From JAEKNW01 sp963678375 (GTDB taxonomy: Bacteria > Cloacimonadota > Cloacimonadia > Cloacimonadales > JAFGVF01): a stretch of 64,000 nucleotides of DNA. Both the position numbers and the translations under genes were made by a program. Below the pieces are notes generated by a model that worked only from the letters and a program-made list of their open reading frames with translations, was not told the origin of the DNA and searched no databases. The stretch's first letter is position 1, and each line of letters opens with the position of its first letter. Location of the stretch: NCBI GenBank assembly GCA_963678375.2, contig OY782831.1, forward strand, positions 1,798,001 to 1,862,000, in the 5' to 3' direction. Below are positions 42,932 through 51,189 of the stretch, piece after piece.

Positions 42932-44005
42932 ATGAAACAAAAACTAGCTATTTTAATCTTACTACTTGCTTCTAATCTTTTCTCTCAATCTTATAACTAT
43001 CAAAGGGTTAGACACTGGTTCTTTTTCCCCCTTTTAGCTTATGCTCAAGAAACTTCTCTTGTCTATGGTGGAGTAGTAATTTATGATACTGCCAAAAGTA
43101 AAGAATCCTTTGAAGGACAATGGTCCAATGTTATTCAACATTCATTAAAAAATCAATTTCGTTATCTGACTAAAGCTCAGTTTGCTTTTCAAGATAACTA
43201 TTCAACTTCCTTTGCCTTAAGAACAAGAAATTGGCCAACAACAATTTATCAATTCGGGAATAATAGTGATAAAGATTCTGAAACAAAATATACAGAAGTA
43301 GAATACTCTTTTGAATTTGATATCTATCGAAGATTATACAAACATTTATTTCTGGGTCTTAATGCAGAAATAGGCAATCTAAAAGTCACTAAAAGAGATA
43401 ATAACGAATATATTGACTGGTCTAATACTCTAGGAAATGAAGGGGGGTGGTTTAACGGGATTGGTTCTGTCTTAAAAGTAGATACTCGAAACTTGGTAAA
43501 TTATCCATCACGAGGACTTTACTACCGCTTTTCATATAGAAATTATGATAAGCAATGGGGAAGTGATTACGATTTTGGTATGACTGAGATTGATTTAAAA
43601 AACTACTTCTCATCATCGCCTAATCTAATCTTAGCTACTCATTTAGATGCTAAGATTACCCATGGTCATGTACCTTTCCAAAGACTTGCTAAATTAGGAG
43701 ATAGACTCCGGGGTTACTCTTCTCGTAGATTTATGGATAATCATCGAATTGCAGGAAGAGCTGAAATAAGAACTTCGCCTTTTTCTAATGGCTTTTATAC
43801 TAGAGCCGGATTTGTCCTTTTTGTTGAAGCTGGTAAGGTAGCTCATGATTTAGATCAACTTAACTTCTCAGACTTAAAACTATCCTATGGTAGTGGTTTT
43901 AGATATAAACTGACCAACTCTGAAGATAAACTTAATATGAGATTTGATATCGCTTTTACTGAAGAAGGACACTCCATTAGTATATCTGCTTATGAAGAGT
44001 TTTAA
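42932..44005 (+). CDS. BamA/TamA-like outer membrane beta-barrel protein
   Basis: A 357-residue exported protein with a signal peptide (KLAILILLLASNLFSQS) and alternating beta-strand pattern throughout. The end matches the Omp85/BamA barrel: VDTRNLVNYPSRGLYYRFSYR, then RLAKLGDRLRGYSSRRFMDN, the conserved RGY segment, and a C-terminal beta-strand ending in aromatic residues. No POTRA repeats are present, so this is a POTRA-less short member, not BamA itself. It is coupled to the acyl synthetase gene (2-bp gap), suggesting a link to lipid or outer-membrane metabolism. Confidence 0.82.
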   Translation: MKQKLAILILLLASNLFSQSYNYQRVRHWFFFPLLAYAQETSLVYGGVVIYDTAKSKESFEGQWSNVIQHSLKNQFRYLTKAQFAFQDNYSTSFALRTRNWPTTIYQFGNNSDKDSETKYTEVEYSFEFDIYRRLYKHLFLGLNAEIGNLKVTKRDNNEYIDWSNTLGNEGGWFNGIGSVLKVDTRNLVNYPSRGLYYRFSYRNYDKQWGSDYDFGMTEIDLKNYFSSSPNLILATHLDAKITHGHVPFQRLAKLGDRLRGYSSRRFMDNHRIAGRAEIRTSPFSNGFYTRAGFVLFVEAGKVAHDLDQLNFSDLKLSYGSGFRYKLTNSEDKLNMRFDIAFTEEGHSISISAYEEF

Positions 44006-44022
44006 TCAGAGGACTATTTTGC

Positions 44023-44137
44023 AAATCCCTTTTATGAAAGGGAAGATAGGGGATGCCTCTTAAATCCCCTTTTGTGAAGGGGAAGATAGGGGATGCTTCT
44101 TAAATCCCCTTTTGTGAAGGGGAAGATAGGGGATGAC
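44023..44137. repeat. Three tandem copies of a ~40-bp hairpin repeat
   Basis: Three head-to-tail units starting at 44023, 44062 and 44102. Each reads AAATCCCCTTTTGTGAAGGG followed by GAAGATAGGGGATG, with the first more diverged. Each is an inverted-repeat unit (TCCCCTT / AAGGGGA). A single copy of the same family, opposite orientation, lies at 57946-57980. REP/BIME-type intergenic repeats would look like this. Confidence 0.85.
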
Positions 44138-44447
44138 CAGTCAAATATTCGGGAAAGAAATAGGTCAGATGGTGACCTTGGTCAGACATCTTTGTTACGT
44201 TGATTATAACTGTCTCCATACTTTCCTAGGACTCTTAGAAGAGAGTAACAATGAAGGAATAATAATCTCAATAAGCTAGACATCTATTGCAATATTTTGG
44301 TTAAATATTTAATAATTCTACAATATAGCTCTTAATAGACACAATTATGATCGAATAGTATAATAAGTTCTTGACTTATTTCCCCTAGTAAAAAATCTAA
44401 ATCAATAAATATATATAACTAACTCAATTATACTAAGGAGTATGTTA
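44138..44447. other. Intergenic region upstream of lon copy 2
   Basis: 310 bp, A+T-rich, following the tandem repeats. It ends with the ribosome site AAGGAG. A TTGACT box near 44372 might be the promoter. I see no CIRCE-like repeat and no RNA gene. Confidence 0.4.
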
Positions 44448-46799
44448 ATGGCAACAAAATCCAAAAAAGATAAATTAATATTAAATGTTATCCCTTTGAG
44501 GAAGATGATTCAAGTACCTAAAGTTGTGATGCCAATCTTGATAGGCAGAAAACAAACTTTAGCTGCCGCTAATGATGCAATAAAGAATAATGAGCCAATA
44601 CTTTGCATTCCTCAAAAAAACGATGAAGAGTTTCAAGAATACCCAACTTCAAGAGATGTTTACCGTTTTGGTACTATGGCTATGATAAACCAAGAGTTTC
44701 AGCTTCCTGACGGGAATTTAAGACTTCTCTGTGAGGGTATTGAGATGATTAAGGTTAAGAGATTCTTCCAAACTGGAAAATATCTGAGAGCTGAGGTCGA
44801 AATCATTGAAAAGACTCTTCAAACTGAAGATTTGGACATGGTGGAAGCCTATGTAAGAAATCTTAAAACATCTTTCAAGAATTATGTTAAACTTAACAAT
44901 AGAATTCCTGATGAACTTGTACAAGCTGTTGATATGATAGATGATAGAGATGAAGTTTTCTACTTCTGCTTAAATTATGTTGATTTGAATACTCGTACAA
45001 AACAGGCTATCTTTCAACATTTAGACTTTCTAAAAGGCTTAAAAAGCTTAATTCTATATATCAACAAAGAAGCTGAAATAATTAGGCTTGAGAAAGGGAT
45101 TGAGAATGAAGTAAGAGCATCTTTAAGTAAGATTCAAAAAGAGTATTTTCTCAACGAACAACTTAAGCAGATCCATAAAGAGCTTGGTATTAGTGAAGAT
45201 AGCGATTCTGACTTAGTTAATCTCAAGAAAAGAATTAGCGAAACTCCTTTAACTGAAGAAGCTAGAGATAAAGTGGAAGAGGAATTTAAGAAATTAAGTA
45301 GAATTAATCCTCAATCACAGGAACATACTGTTCTTTTGAATTATATCACCTGGGTCTTAGATCTTCCTTGGGAAGCTAATACAGAAGTTGCTACTGATAT
45401 AGAAAAATCAGAAAAGATACTTAATCGTGATCATTATGGTCTGAAAGACGTCAAAGAGAGAATTTTAGAATATATCTCTGTTATGCAGATTAGCCAAGGA
45501 GTTAAAGGTCAAATTATTTGTTTCGCAGGACCTCCAGGTGTAGGTAAAACTTCTTTAGGAAAATCCATTGCAGCATCTTTAGGTAGAGATTTTGTGCGAA
45601 TTTCTCTTGGTGGAGTAAGAGATGAAGCGGAAATTCGCGGTCATCGTAGAACTTATGTCGGAGCCATACCTGGTATTATAATGAACTCAATGAAAAAAGC
45701 TAAATCAACTAATCCTCTAATTATGATGGATGAAATTGATAAACTTAGCTCTGACTTCAGAGGAGACCCAGCTTCAGCTCTCTTGGAAGTGCTTGACCCA
45801 GAGCAAAACTCTCACTTCCGTGATCATTATATTGATATTGAATATGATTTATCAAAAGTTGTCTTTATTACTACTGCCAATGATATTCACACAATTCCAA
45901 GACCTCTTTTAGATAGAATGGAACTGATTGAACTTCCTGGCTATACTGAATATGAAAAAGTTAATATTGCCAAGAATCATCTTATTCCAAGACAGATGAA
46001 AGAACATTCCTTAAGCAAACTAGTCAATGTCAAATTCTCCGATGAGATTATTCATTATATTATCAAGTTCTATACCCGTGAGTCTGGTGTTAGAAATCTG
46101 GAAAGGACTATTGCTAAGGTTCTTAGAAAGGTAATTAAAGACCATCTTAAAGGGAAGATTAAGAAAAGTATTACTCTTAACAAAAAACATATCCATGGCT
46201 ATCTTGGTGTTGAAAAATACTCACATTCTGAAACAAATAAAGAAAGTAGAGTCGGGGTTGTTAATGGCTTAGCTTGGACAGCTGTTGGTGGTGAAACAAT
46301 GACTATTGAGGTGGTGAAATTACCTGGTGAAGGTAAAATTAGTCTTACTGGTCAACTAGGGGATGTGATGAAAGAATCTGCCCAAGCTGCTATATCATTT
46401 GCTAGACTTCATGCTAAAGAATATGGCATCCCACAGGATTTCTATAAGAACTTTGATATTCATCTCCATATCCCAGAAGGAGCAGTTCCTAAAGATGGCC
46501 CTTCAGCAGGTGTAACTATGGCTACTGCCATTATCTCAATTTTGAGCGATATACCTGTTAGACATGATATTGCTATGACAGGCGAAATAACCTTGTCAGG
46601 AGCAGTCTTGGCTATTGGTGGTTTACCAGAGAAGCTTATTGCTGCTAAAAGAGAAGGTATTTTTGATATTTTAATTCCTCAGAGAAATACTAAAGATTTG
46701 GAAGAAATATCTGATGAAATTAAATCTGGTCTAAACATCAAAGCAGTTTCCACTATTTCAGAAGTTCTAGACTTTGCTCTGTTAAAAAATAAGAAGTAA
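44448..46799 (+). CDS. lon: ATP-dependent protease Lon (copy 2)
   Basis: Second full-length Lon, 783 residues. The start is set at 44448 because AAGGAG lies 7 nt before this ATG; the ATG at 44442 is only one base from it. The LON N-terminal domain (VIPLRKMIQVPKVVMPILIG), Walker A GPPGVGKTS (361-369), LIMMDEIDKL, and protease dyad Ser686 (KDGPSAGVT) and Lys729 (GGLPEK) are intact. The Lys before the dyad Lys is replaced by Pro, which is not catalytic. It differs from the 21-kb copy through much of the N-terminal domain, so it is an old paralogue. A DUF4911 gene follows after 1 bp. Confidence 0.96.
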   Translation: MATKSKKDKLILNVIPLRKMIQVPKVVMPILIGRKQTLAAANDAIKNNEPILCIPQKNDEEFQEYPTSRDVYRFGTMAMINQEFQLPDGNLRLLCEGIEMIKVKRFFQTGKYLRAEVEIIEKTLQTEDLDMVEAYVRNLKTSFKNYVKLNNRIPDELVQAVDMIDDRDEVFYFCLNYVDLNTRTKQAIFQHLDFLKGLKSLILYINKEAEIIRLEKGIENEVRASLSKIQKEYFLNEQLKQIHKELGISEDSDSDLVNLKKRISETPLTEEARDKVEEEFKKLSRINPQSQEHTVLLNYITWVLDLPWEANTEVATDIEKSEKILNRDHYGLKDVKERILEYISVMQISQGVKGQIICFAGPPGVGKTSLGKSIAASLGRDFVRISLGGVRDEAEIRGHRRTYVGAIPGIIMNSMKKAKSTNPLIMMDEIDKLSSDFRGDPASALLEVLDPEQNSHFRDHYIDIEYDLSKVVFITTANDIHTIPRPLLDRMELIELPGYTEYEKVNIAKNHLIPRQMKEHSLSKLVNVKFSDEIIHYIIKFYTRESGVRNLERTIAKVLRKVIKDHLKGKIKKSITLNKKHIHGYLGVEKYSHSETNKESRVGVVNGLAWTAVGGETMTIEVVKLPGEGKISLTGQLGDVMKESAQAAISFARLHAKEYGIPQDFYKNFDIHLHIPEGAVPKDGPSAGVTMATAIISILSDIPVRHDIAMTGEITLSGAVLAIGGLPEKLIAAKREGIFDILIPQRNTKDLEEISDEIKSGLNIKAVSTISEVLDFALLKNKK

Positions 46800-46800
46800 A

Positions 46801-47028
46801 ATGAAATTTCAAATAGTAAAAAGAAATATCTTATCTGATAATACAATAGAATTACATATTCAAATTGATCCTAAAGACCAAATCCTCTTCTGCTTCATTC
46901 TTGAAGCCTGGGAAGGAGTCTTTAATTATACCACTATAGATAAGAAAAATTCTCTTATCAACATTAGGATTGCTGAGGATTTTGCCCTAGAAGCAGACCA
47001 ATTAATAAATTATTTGCAAGATTATTAA
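46801..47028 (+). CDS. DUF4911 family protein
   Basis: A 75-residue protein whose start is 1 bp after the stop of lon copy 2. It has the length and pattern of DUF4911 (a ferredoxin-like fold; here CFILEAWEGVFNYTTIDKKN). No active-site motifs are visible. Its role is unknown; strict coupling to lon suggests a linked role. Family assignment is from memory and moderate. Confidence 0.6.
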   Translation: MKFQIVKRNILSDNTIELHIQIDPKDQILFCFILEAWEGVFNYTTIDKKNSLINIRIAEDFALEADQLINYLQDY

Positions 47029-47102
47029 TTTGCTATCTTTCGTATTTATAGTGAGATATAAATGTTAATAAAAAATAATGAAAGAAATATTAAAAAAGTG
47101 TC

Positions 47103-47131
47103 TTGACAGATTATAGACATTTTACAAATAT
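47103..47131 (+). promoter_or_regulatory. Promoter of the tRNA array
   Basis: TTGACA (47103-47108), 17 nt, AAATAT (47126-47131), 19 bp before the first tRNA. The perfect -35 is what is expected of a strongly expressed stable-RNA operon. Confidence 0.6.
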
Positions 47132-47149
47132 GATTTCACATATTCGAAA

Positions 47150-47233
<84 letters not shown>

Positions 47234-47250
47234 TATGTTCCGATTATGAT

Positions 47251-47326
47251 GGGCGTATAGCTCAGTTGGGAGAGCTCTTGCCTTACAAGCAAGCGGTCGG
47301 GGGTTCAAGTCCCTCTGCGCCCACCA
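47251..47326 (+). tRNA. tRNA-Val(UAC), copy 1
   Basis: Acceptor GGGCGTA/TGCGCCC, anticodon stem CTTGC/GCAAG with loop CTTACAA (anticodon TAC), T-loop TTCAAGT. CCA is encoded. 76 nt. Confidence 0.97.
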
Positions 47327-47363
47327 TCATTTTCAAACCGATTAATAAAATTTCTTATACATC

Positions 47364-47439
47364 GGGCGTATAGCTCAGTTGGGAGAGCTCTTGCCTTACA
47401 AGCAAGTGGTCGGGGGTTCAAGTCCCTCTGCGCCCACCA
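47364..47439 (+). tRNA. tRNA-Val(UAC), copy 2
   Basis: Identical to copy 1 except one base beside the anticodon stem/variable loop (GCAAGTGG against GCAAGCGG). CCA is encoded. Confidence 0.97.
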
Positions 47440-47449
47440 TCATCTTACT

Positions 47450-47475
47450 AAGCCAACACTGTTGGCTTTCTTTTC
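47450..47475 (+). terminator. Terminator of the tRNA operon
   Basis: Stem AAGCCAAC (47450-47457) pairs with GTTGGCTT (47461-47468), loop ACT, then TCTTTTC. It ends the Pro-Val-Val transcript before the second tRNA-Pro. Confidence 0.75.
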
Positions 47476-47476
47476 A

Positions 47477-47510
47477 AAGTGCTTATTGGTTAGTAAGTAC
47501 TTTATTTTTT
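47477..47510 (+). terminator. Second terminator-like hairpin before tRNA-Pro copy 2
   Basis: Stem AAGTGCTTA (47477-47485) pairs with TAAGTACTT (47494-47502; one G-U pair), then TATTTTTTT. Together with the previous hairpin it separates the last tRNA from the operon promoter. Confidence 0.6.
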
Positions 47511-47515
47511 TAGGA

Positions 47516-47595
<80 letters not shown>

Positions 47596-47643
47596 CTAAA
47601 CAATTTCTTTTACATCAGTAGAAAAAGCTTCAAGAGATATAAA

Positions 47644-47763
47644 GTGACACCTATTTTGCCAATTTGTGACACCAACATTGCCACAATTTAGACAGCTTTT
47701 ACACATAACTAACTATTATATAATAAAATAACGCATTTTCAAAAGTGACAGCAACATTGCCAC
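47644..47763 (+). repeat. Left end of the element: three direct 19-bp repeats
   Basis: Copies at 47644-47662 (GTGACACCTATTTTGCCAA), 47666-47684 (GTGACACCAACATTGCCAC) and 47745-47763 (GTGACAGCAACATTGCCAC). The first two TGACACC cores are 22 bp apart, two helical turns. The third repeat lies inside an imperfect inverted repeat (47732-47775). Arrays like this are typical of transposase-binding ends of TG...CA-ended elements. Confidence 0.8.
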
Positions 47764-48064
47764 TTTGCAAAAGCGTTTTTATTATCTTAGATTGGATCTT
47801 CAGGTCCTGAAGCATCAACTCAATTAAACCATACAATAATTTAATAGGTTCTACTCCTTAGCAAAGAAATTATTGGGAACATATAATCAGAAGATCTGGA
47901 TGGTTAAACGCAAGGAGAACTTCTTTAATCAAAAAAAGTTCATTTATTATAATTTCCAGATTAATTTATTGACACATATTAAGTAAAGATTGCTAATTGT
48001 AATTATAGGTTTTAGCTACTGTTGAGTAATATTACTAAAACTAGAATAATTGGAGGTATGTTTC

Positions 48065-48208
48065 ATGAAAATGAGTTTTTGTAAAGATAAGAAGAGGGTT
48101 ATACTTAAACCTTTAAATACAGATTATGATGTAATAACAATAGAAGACCATGAACTTGAGACTTTTAGGGTTTTAGGCGAGATGGTGTTCTTATTTAGGG
48201 TTATATAA
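48065..48208 (+). pseudogene. Fragment resembling the C-terminal end of a LexA/S24-family protein
   Basis: A 47-codon frame with a strong ribosome site GGAGGT 8 nt upstream. Its residues KRVILKPLNTDYDVI and FRVLGEMVFLFRVI follow the pattern of the last beta-strands of LexA/UmuD-type (S24) self-cleaving proteins (R-[VI]-x-L-x-P-x-N...Y-x-x-I, then G-x-V). The segment before it has an in-frame TAA at 48047-48049, and neither the Ser motif nor the N-terminal HTH is visible upstream. The catalytic Lys may be residue 2. It is either a remnant of a lost regulator or a leader peptide whose translation is coupled to the next gene, 4 bp on. Confidence 0.5.
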
Positions 48209-48212
48209 AATC

Positions 48213-50141
48213 ATGAGAAGGATAAAGTTCTACAGCCCCAACGATGGTTCCGTAAGCAAAAACCTAGAAAGGTTAGAACAGATAGTTGATAACTTTGACC
48301 CAATAAAGACTGATTTTGATATTAACGAAATTGTTGAGTATTATAATATATATTTGTTCGTTAAAAATAGAGTTCTTAATTCATTATGGGCAAGTGAACA
48401 TGTTGATTTACTTCAGAACAATGCCAAAGAATTTAAGAATATCGTAATTAGATACTTTACAGATAATATAAATCTTATTATAACAAGGGATATCAACAAT
48501 CTAGAATACTACTATCATAGTGATTTTTGGAGTATTTTGGTGCAATATAATTTACTCAATAAAGTATCTGACAAACAATTTAGACAGTTCATTATAAATG
48601 AAAAACCTAATCTTAGGTTGATGCTAGAACATAAATCTCTGGTTTCAAGGTATGATGAAATTATTAGGGAATATATACTTCAAGTTCCATCTCATGTAGA
48701 ACTCATATTAGATCACTATGAAACTAAAAGAGCAATGACCTCGAAAATCTACTTACCTAAATCTTTAAGCTTAGGCGATAAAGAGACATTGATTAATGAA
48801 TATATTTCATTAGATAATGCAAATTTAAACTATCTAAGAATGATTAGGTATATACAAGATAGTAAAGATTCTATCGTTTTAAAACCTAAGACTAGACTCA
48901 AAGCAAAAAAAAGGATTATGGCACTAGAAAAAGAACTTTTAAGTGGCTCAAATTCATTATCAATAAGTTTTTCTATTTCCAAACAAGAACAAAATACATT
49001 AAAAAAATTTGATGATCTTAATCCCTTTAATATATCATATAGTAAACAATGGCTTGATAATAAAACTGACAAGGCTACATTGCTGAATAATTTTATTATT
49101 CTATTTGAGTACCTAGATAGCCAGTTTAGAATCGATTTGATAAGTAAATACTCTGATATTGGAGTAATTGAGAGGGAAAACATACTGTGTAACAAGAATG
49201 CTTATCCAAATAGTATAATTTTTAATATGTATCAAGATTTTTCTAATTATCAAATGCATTTCTATGAAGAACATTTAAAGAGTATAGGTACTTGCGTTGA
49301 GGATCTTATTGAGTGGTATTTTCATGACAACATAAATGAAGTTTATGGTGTTGATAACTATTCTTTTGTAAAAAAATCAAGTAAAACGACCTTTTATGAA
49401 AGATGTATATTACTAGTAACTGAAATGGAAAAAATATTGAAACAATACGACTTATTAGTTGAAGATGGTAAAATTGATCACGACTTGTTGGAAATTAAAT
49501 CTGAACAGTTAATCTTTAAAAATTGTAAAAGTTTTATTACAGATAAGTATATCTACGAACAAAATAATGAGTTTATAGATAACCTATTTTATTTATTATT
49601 TTCAGATCAATGTATGTTAGCATATGTTGAGAGAGTTAAGACTAACTATGAGTGTTTTTATGATCTAATTCTACATGAAAGTGTCAGTATGAATGATTTT
49701 AGTGAATATAAACACTGTGGACTTAATTGGCTGGTCAACAGTTCTATTATAGTTGAGGAAGATGATAAGATTGCTTTCAAAAGTATGGAACAAGTTTTTA
49801 TTTTCCACGAATTATATGTATATAGAGTAGTAAATTATTACAGGGTATCTCCTAATATTCAAAAAGAAATTGATTTGCTTTTGGCTAAGGGATTACTAAT
49901 ATCTGAAAGCAGTTTGTTCTCTAGACCTGAACAGGATTATTTTAATTATCATCTGAACAAATCTACTTTTAATAATTCACTAGATATTCGAAATAGTTAT
50001 CTACACGGAACAGGTCCACAAAAAGACAAAGTTAGAGAACACCAAAATAATTATTATACAATTTTAAAGCTGTTTATATTAGTTATTTTTAAGATCGATG
50101 ATGATTTGAGTATTAACAAAAATACTAATAACATTAAATAG
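48213..50141 (+). CDS. Uncharacterised 642-residue protein with C-terminal HEPN-like motif
   Basis: I do not recognise a named family. The protein is soluble, mostly helical, rich in I, N, K, Y and D, with no signal peptide. Its C-terminal region (about 470-625) contains SSLFSRPEQDYFNYHLNK and then DIRNSYLHGTGP, where R593-x4-H598 matches the Rx4-6H pattern of HEPN ribonucleases, used by many toxins and phage-defence proteins. A winged-helix-like stretch (NWLVNSSIIVEEDDKIAF, near 505-525) precedes it. The ATG has no ribosome site of its own; it is 4 bp after the S24-like fragment. It is the only intact gene of the element. A defence or RNA-cleaving role is inference. Confidence 0.6.
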   Translation: MRRIKFYSPNDGSVSKNLERLEQIVDNFDPIKTDFDINEIVEYYNIYLFVKNRVLNSLWASEHVDLLQNNAKEFKNIVIRYFTDNINLIITRDINNLEYYYHSDFWSILVQYNLLNKVSDKQFRQFIINEKPNLRLMLEHKSLVSRYDEIIREYILQVPSHVELILDHYETKRAMTSKIYLPKSLSLGDKETLINEYISLDNANLNYLRMIRYIQDSKDSIVLKPKTRLKAKKRIMALEKELLSGSNSLSISFSISKQEQNTLKKFDDLNPFNISYSKQWLDNKTDKATLLNNFIILFEYLDSQFRIDLISKYSDIGVIERENILCNKNAYPNSIIFNMYQDFSNYQMHFYEEHLKSIGTCVEDLIEWYFHDNINEVYGVDNYSFVKKSSKTTFYERCILLVTEMEKILKQYDLLVEDGKIDHDLLEIKSEQLIFKNCKSFITDKYIYEQNNEFIDNLFYLLFSDQCMLAYVERVKTNYECFYDLILHESVSMNDFSEYKHCGLNWLVNSSIIVEEDDKIAFKSMEQVFIFHELYVYRVVNYYRVSPNIQKEIDLLLAKGLLISESSLFSRPEQDYFNYHLNKSTFNNSLDIRNSYLHGTGPQKDKVREHQNNYYTILKLFILVIFKIDDDLSINKNTNNIK

Positions 50142-50180
50142 CTTATATACAGAAGTTATGTTAACATAATCTCATTTCAC

Positions 50181-50254
50181 CGTTTTTACGCTTTTTATCA
50201 ATTTTGAGACAGTGAATCGTTTTTGCAGTGAGAAAAAAGCGTAAAAACGATTCA
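50181..50254. repeat. Two mutually exclusive inverted repeats
   Basis: CGTTTTTACGCTTTTT (50181-50196) is perfectly inverted at 50234-50249, 16 bp. A second inverted repeat, TGAATCGTTTTT (50213-50224) with AAAAACGATTCA (50243-50254), shares the right arm, so only one hairpin can form. It lies 40 bp after the 642-residue gene, inside the element. It could be a terminator, a switch, or part of the element's transposition signals. CGTTTTT recurs at 50464 and, as CGTTTTTT, at 50321. Confidence 0.7.
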
Positions 50255-50489
50255 TTTTACAGACCTTAAAAATAATAATCACTTAACTATCTATTAAATA
50301 GATCTTTATGGGTATGTTGGTCGTTTTTTACTACCACAAAGCTACTGTAAAACTATAAATCAAAAGATAAAGTTTCCTGTGAAAGCAGTTAAAATGGAAA
50401 TTTTGCAAAAAAGATTAAAAATATATGTAAAATACTCAAAAATTAGCCTTTAAAAGATTAAAAAATCGTTTTTGAAGATGGAAAACTTG

Positions 50490-50518
50490 GGTGTCACTTT
50501 TTAGTTTCACAGGTGTCA
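50490..50518 (-). repeat. Right end of the element: two inverted TGACACC motifs
   Basis: GGTGTCA at 50490-50496 (within GGTGTCACTTT, exact complement of AAAGTGACACC at the left end) and at 50512-50518. They are 22 bp apart, mirroring the left end. Confidence 0.75.
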
Positions 50519-51189
50519 AAAAAAGACTTGAACTTAGCTGTAGATGGGATTTTAAATTGGTACAGTTTTGGCAGTTTAAAATGCTACAGTTCTCTAGATA
50601 TAAAAAAGAGAAATCTAGGAGACAATATGAAAGAGGGATACAGTAGCAAAATTTTAGTATATTATCGCCCTTCCAGGGCTCAGATAATTTCAGGTTTCAT
50701 TTATACAGGGTCTAGCGAACCCTGCCTTTTAGATTAACATCCTTGGGGATTAAAAAGGTATTTATTTTCTTAAAACAAAAATTCTAGGGTTTGATTTAAT
50801 CTATACATTTTGTCTCACATTTCCACTTCACTTTGGAGAGAATCAAATTTACTGTTTCCAAACAACATTATGCAATTTTATAAATTCTAGTACTATATCT
50901 GGGTATAAGCAAGTCCAAACATTTCTTGAAAATAATAAATTGACGATTTGACCAAGTAAATTATTTAAGTACTAAGATTTGGATCTTCATACCAAAGTAT
51001 GTAAAATGAAGATTCAAAACTCTCATGATGGACGAAGATTTAAAAACAGTTTCTCCAGTATGAGATGATTTACTTCCAGCCAAAGTATGCAATTAGGGAG
51101 TAATACACAAGTACTATGAGATTTTTATTGTTTTGATTTATTTATAAAGGTCTGAAATCCTGAGTGAGTAAATTAATGGAGGAACTGAA
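50519..51189. other. Non-coding region between the element and amt
   Basis: About 670 bp. It holds three small hairpins in a row: GCCCT/AGGGC (50667-50679), CAGGGT/ACCCTG (50706-50724) and ATCC/GGAT (near 50740), then a long A+T-rich stretch with an 8-bp inverted repeat ATCTTCAT/ATGAAGAT near 50982-51013, CCAAAGTATG twice, and the ribosome site GGAGGAACTG for amt. A 74-codon frame at 50513 is not convincing. Confidence 0.5.

Larger units (their letters stand above)
47645..50518 (+). mobile_element. Putative non-autonomous element bounded by TGACACC/GGTGTCA inverted ends
   Basis: The left edge has TGACACC at 47645 and 47667; the right edge has GGTGTCA ending at 50496 and 50518. Both pairs are spaced 22 bp, in opposite orientation, giving a TG...CA-ended segment of 2874 bp. 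Immediately left is a tRNA array. The inside holds only an S24-like fragment and a 642-residue unknown gene. No transposase, integrase or resolvase is seen, so it would be mobilised in trans or be a relic. The element type (IS21-like, Tn7/Mu-like) is uncertain, and no clear target duplication flanks it (TAAAG left, AAAAA right). Confidence 0.55.

Noticed and set aside
44023..44137. Possible CRISPR array
   Set aside because: Only three contiguous units with no spacers between them and inverted-repeat internal structure; a tandem hairpin repeat is the better reading.
46611..46640. Loss of the catalytic lysine in Lon copy 2 (GGLPEK instead of GGLKEK)
   Set aside because: The dyad lysine is the last residue of the motif and is present; the changed position is not catalytic.
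50513..50737. 74-codon frame starting with GTG
   Set aside because: It starts within the right-end repeat, has no ribosome site, and runs through hairpin-rich non-coding DNA.
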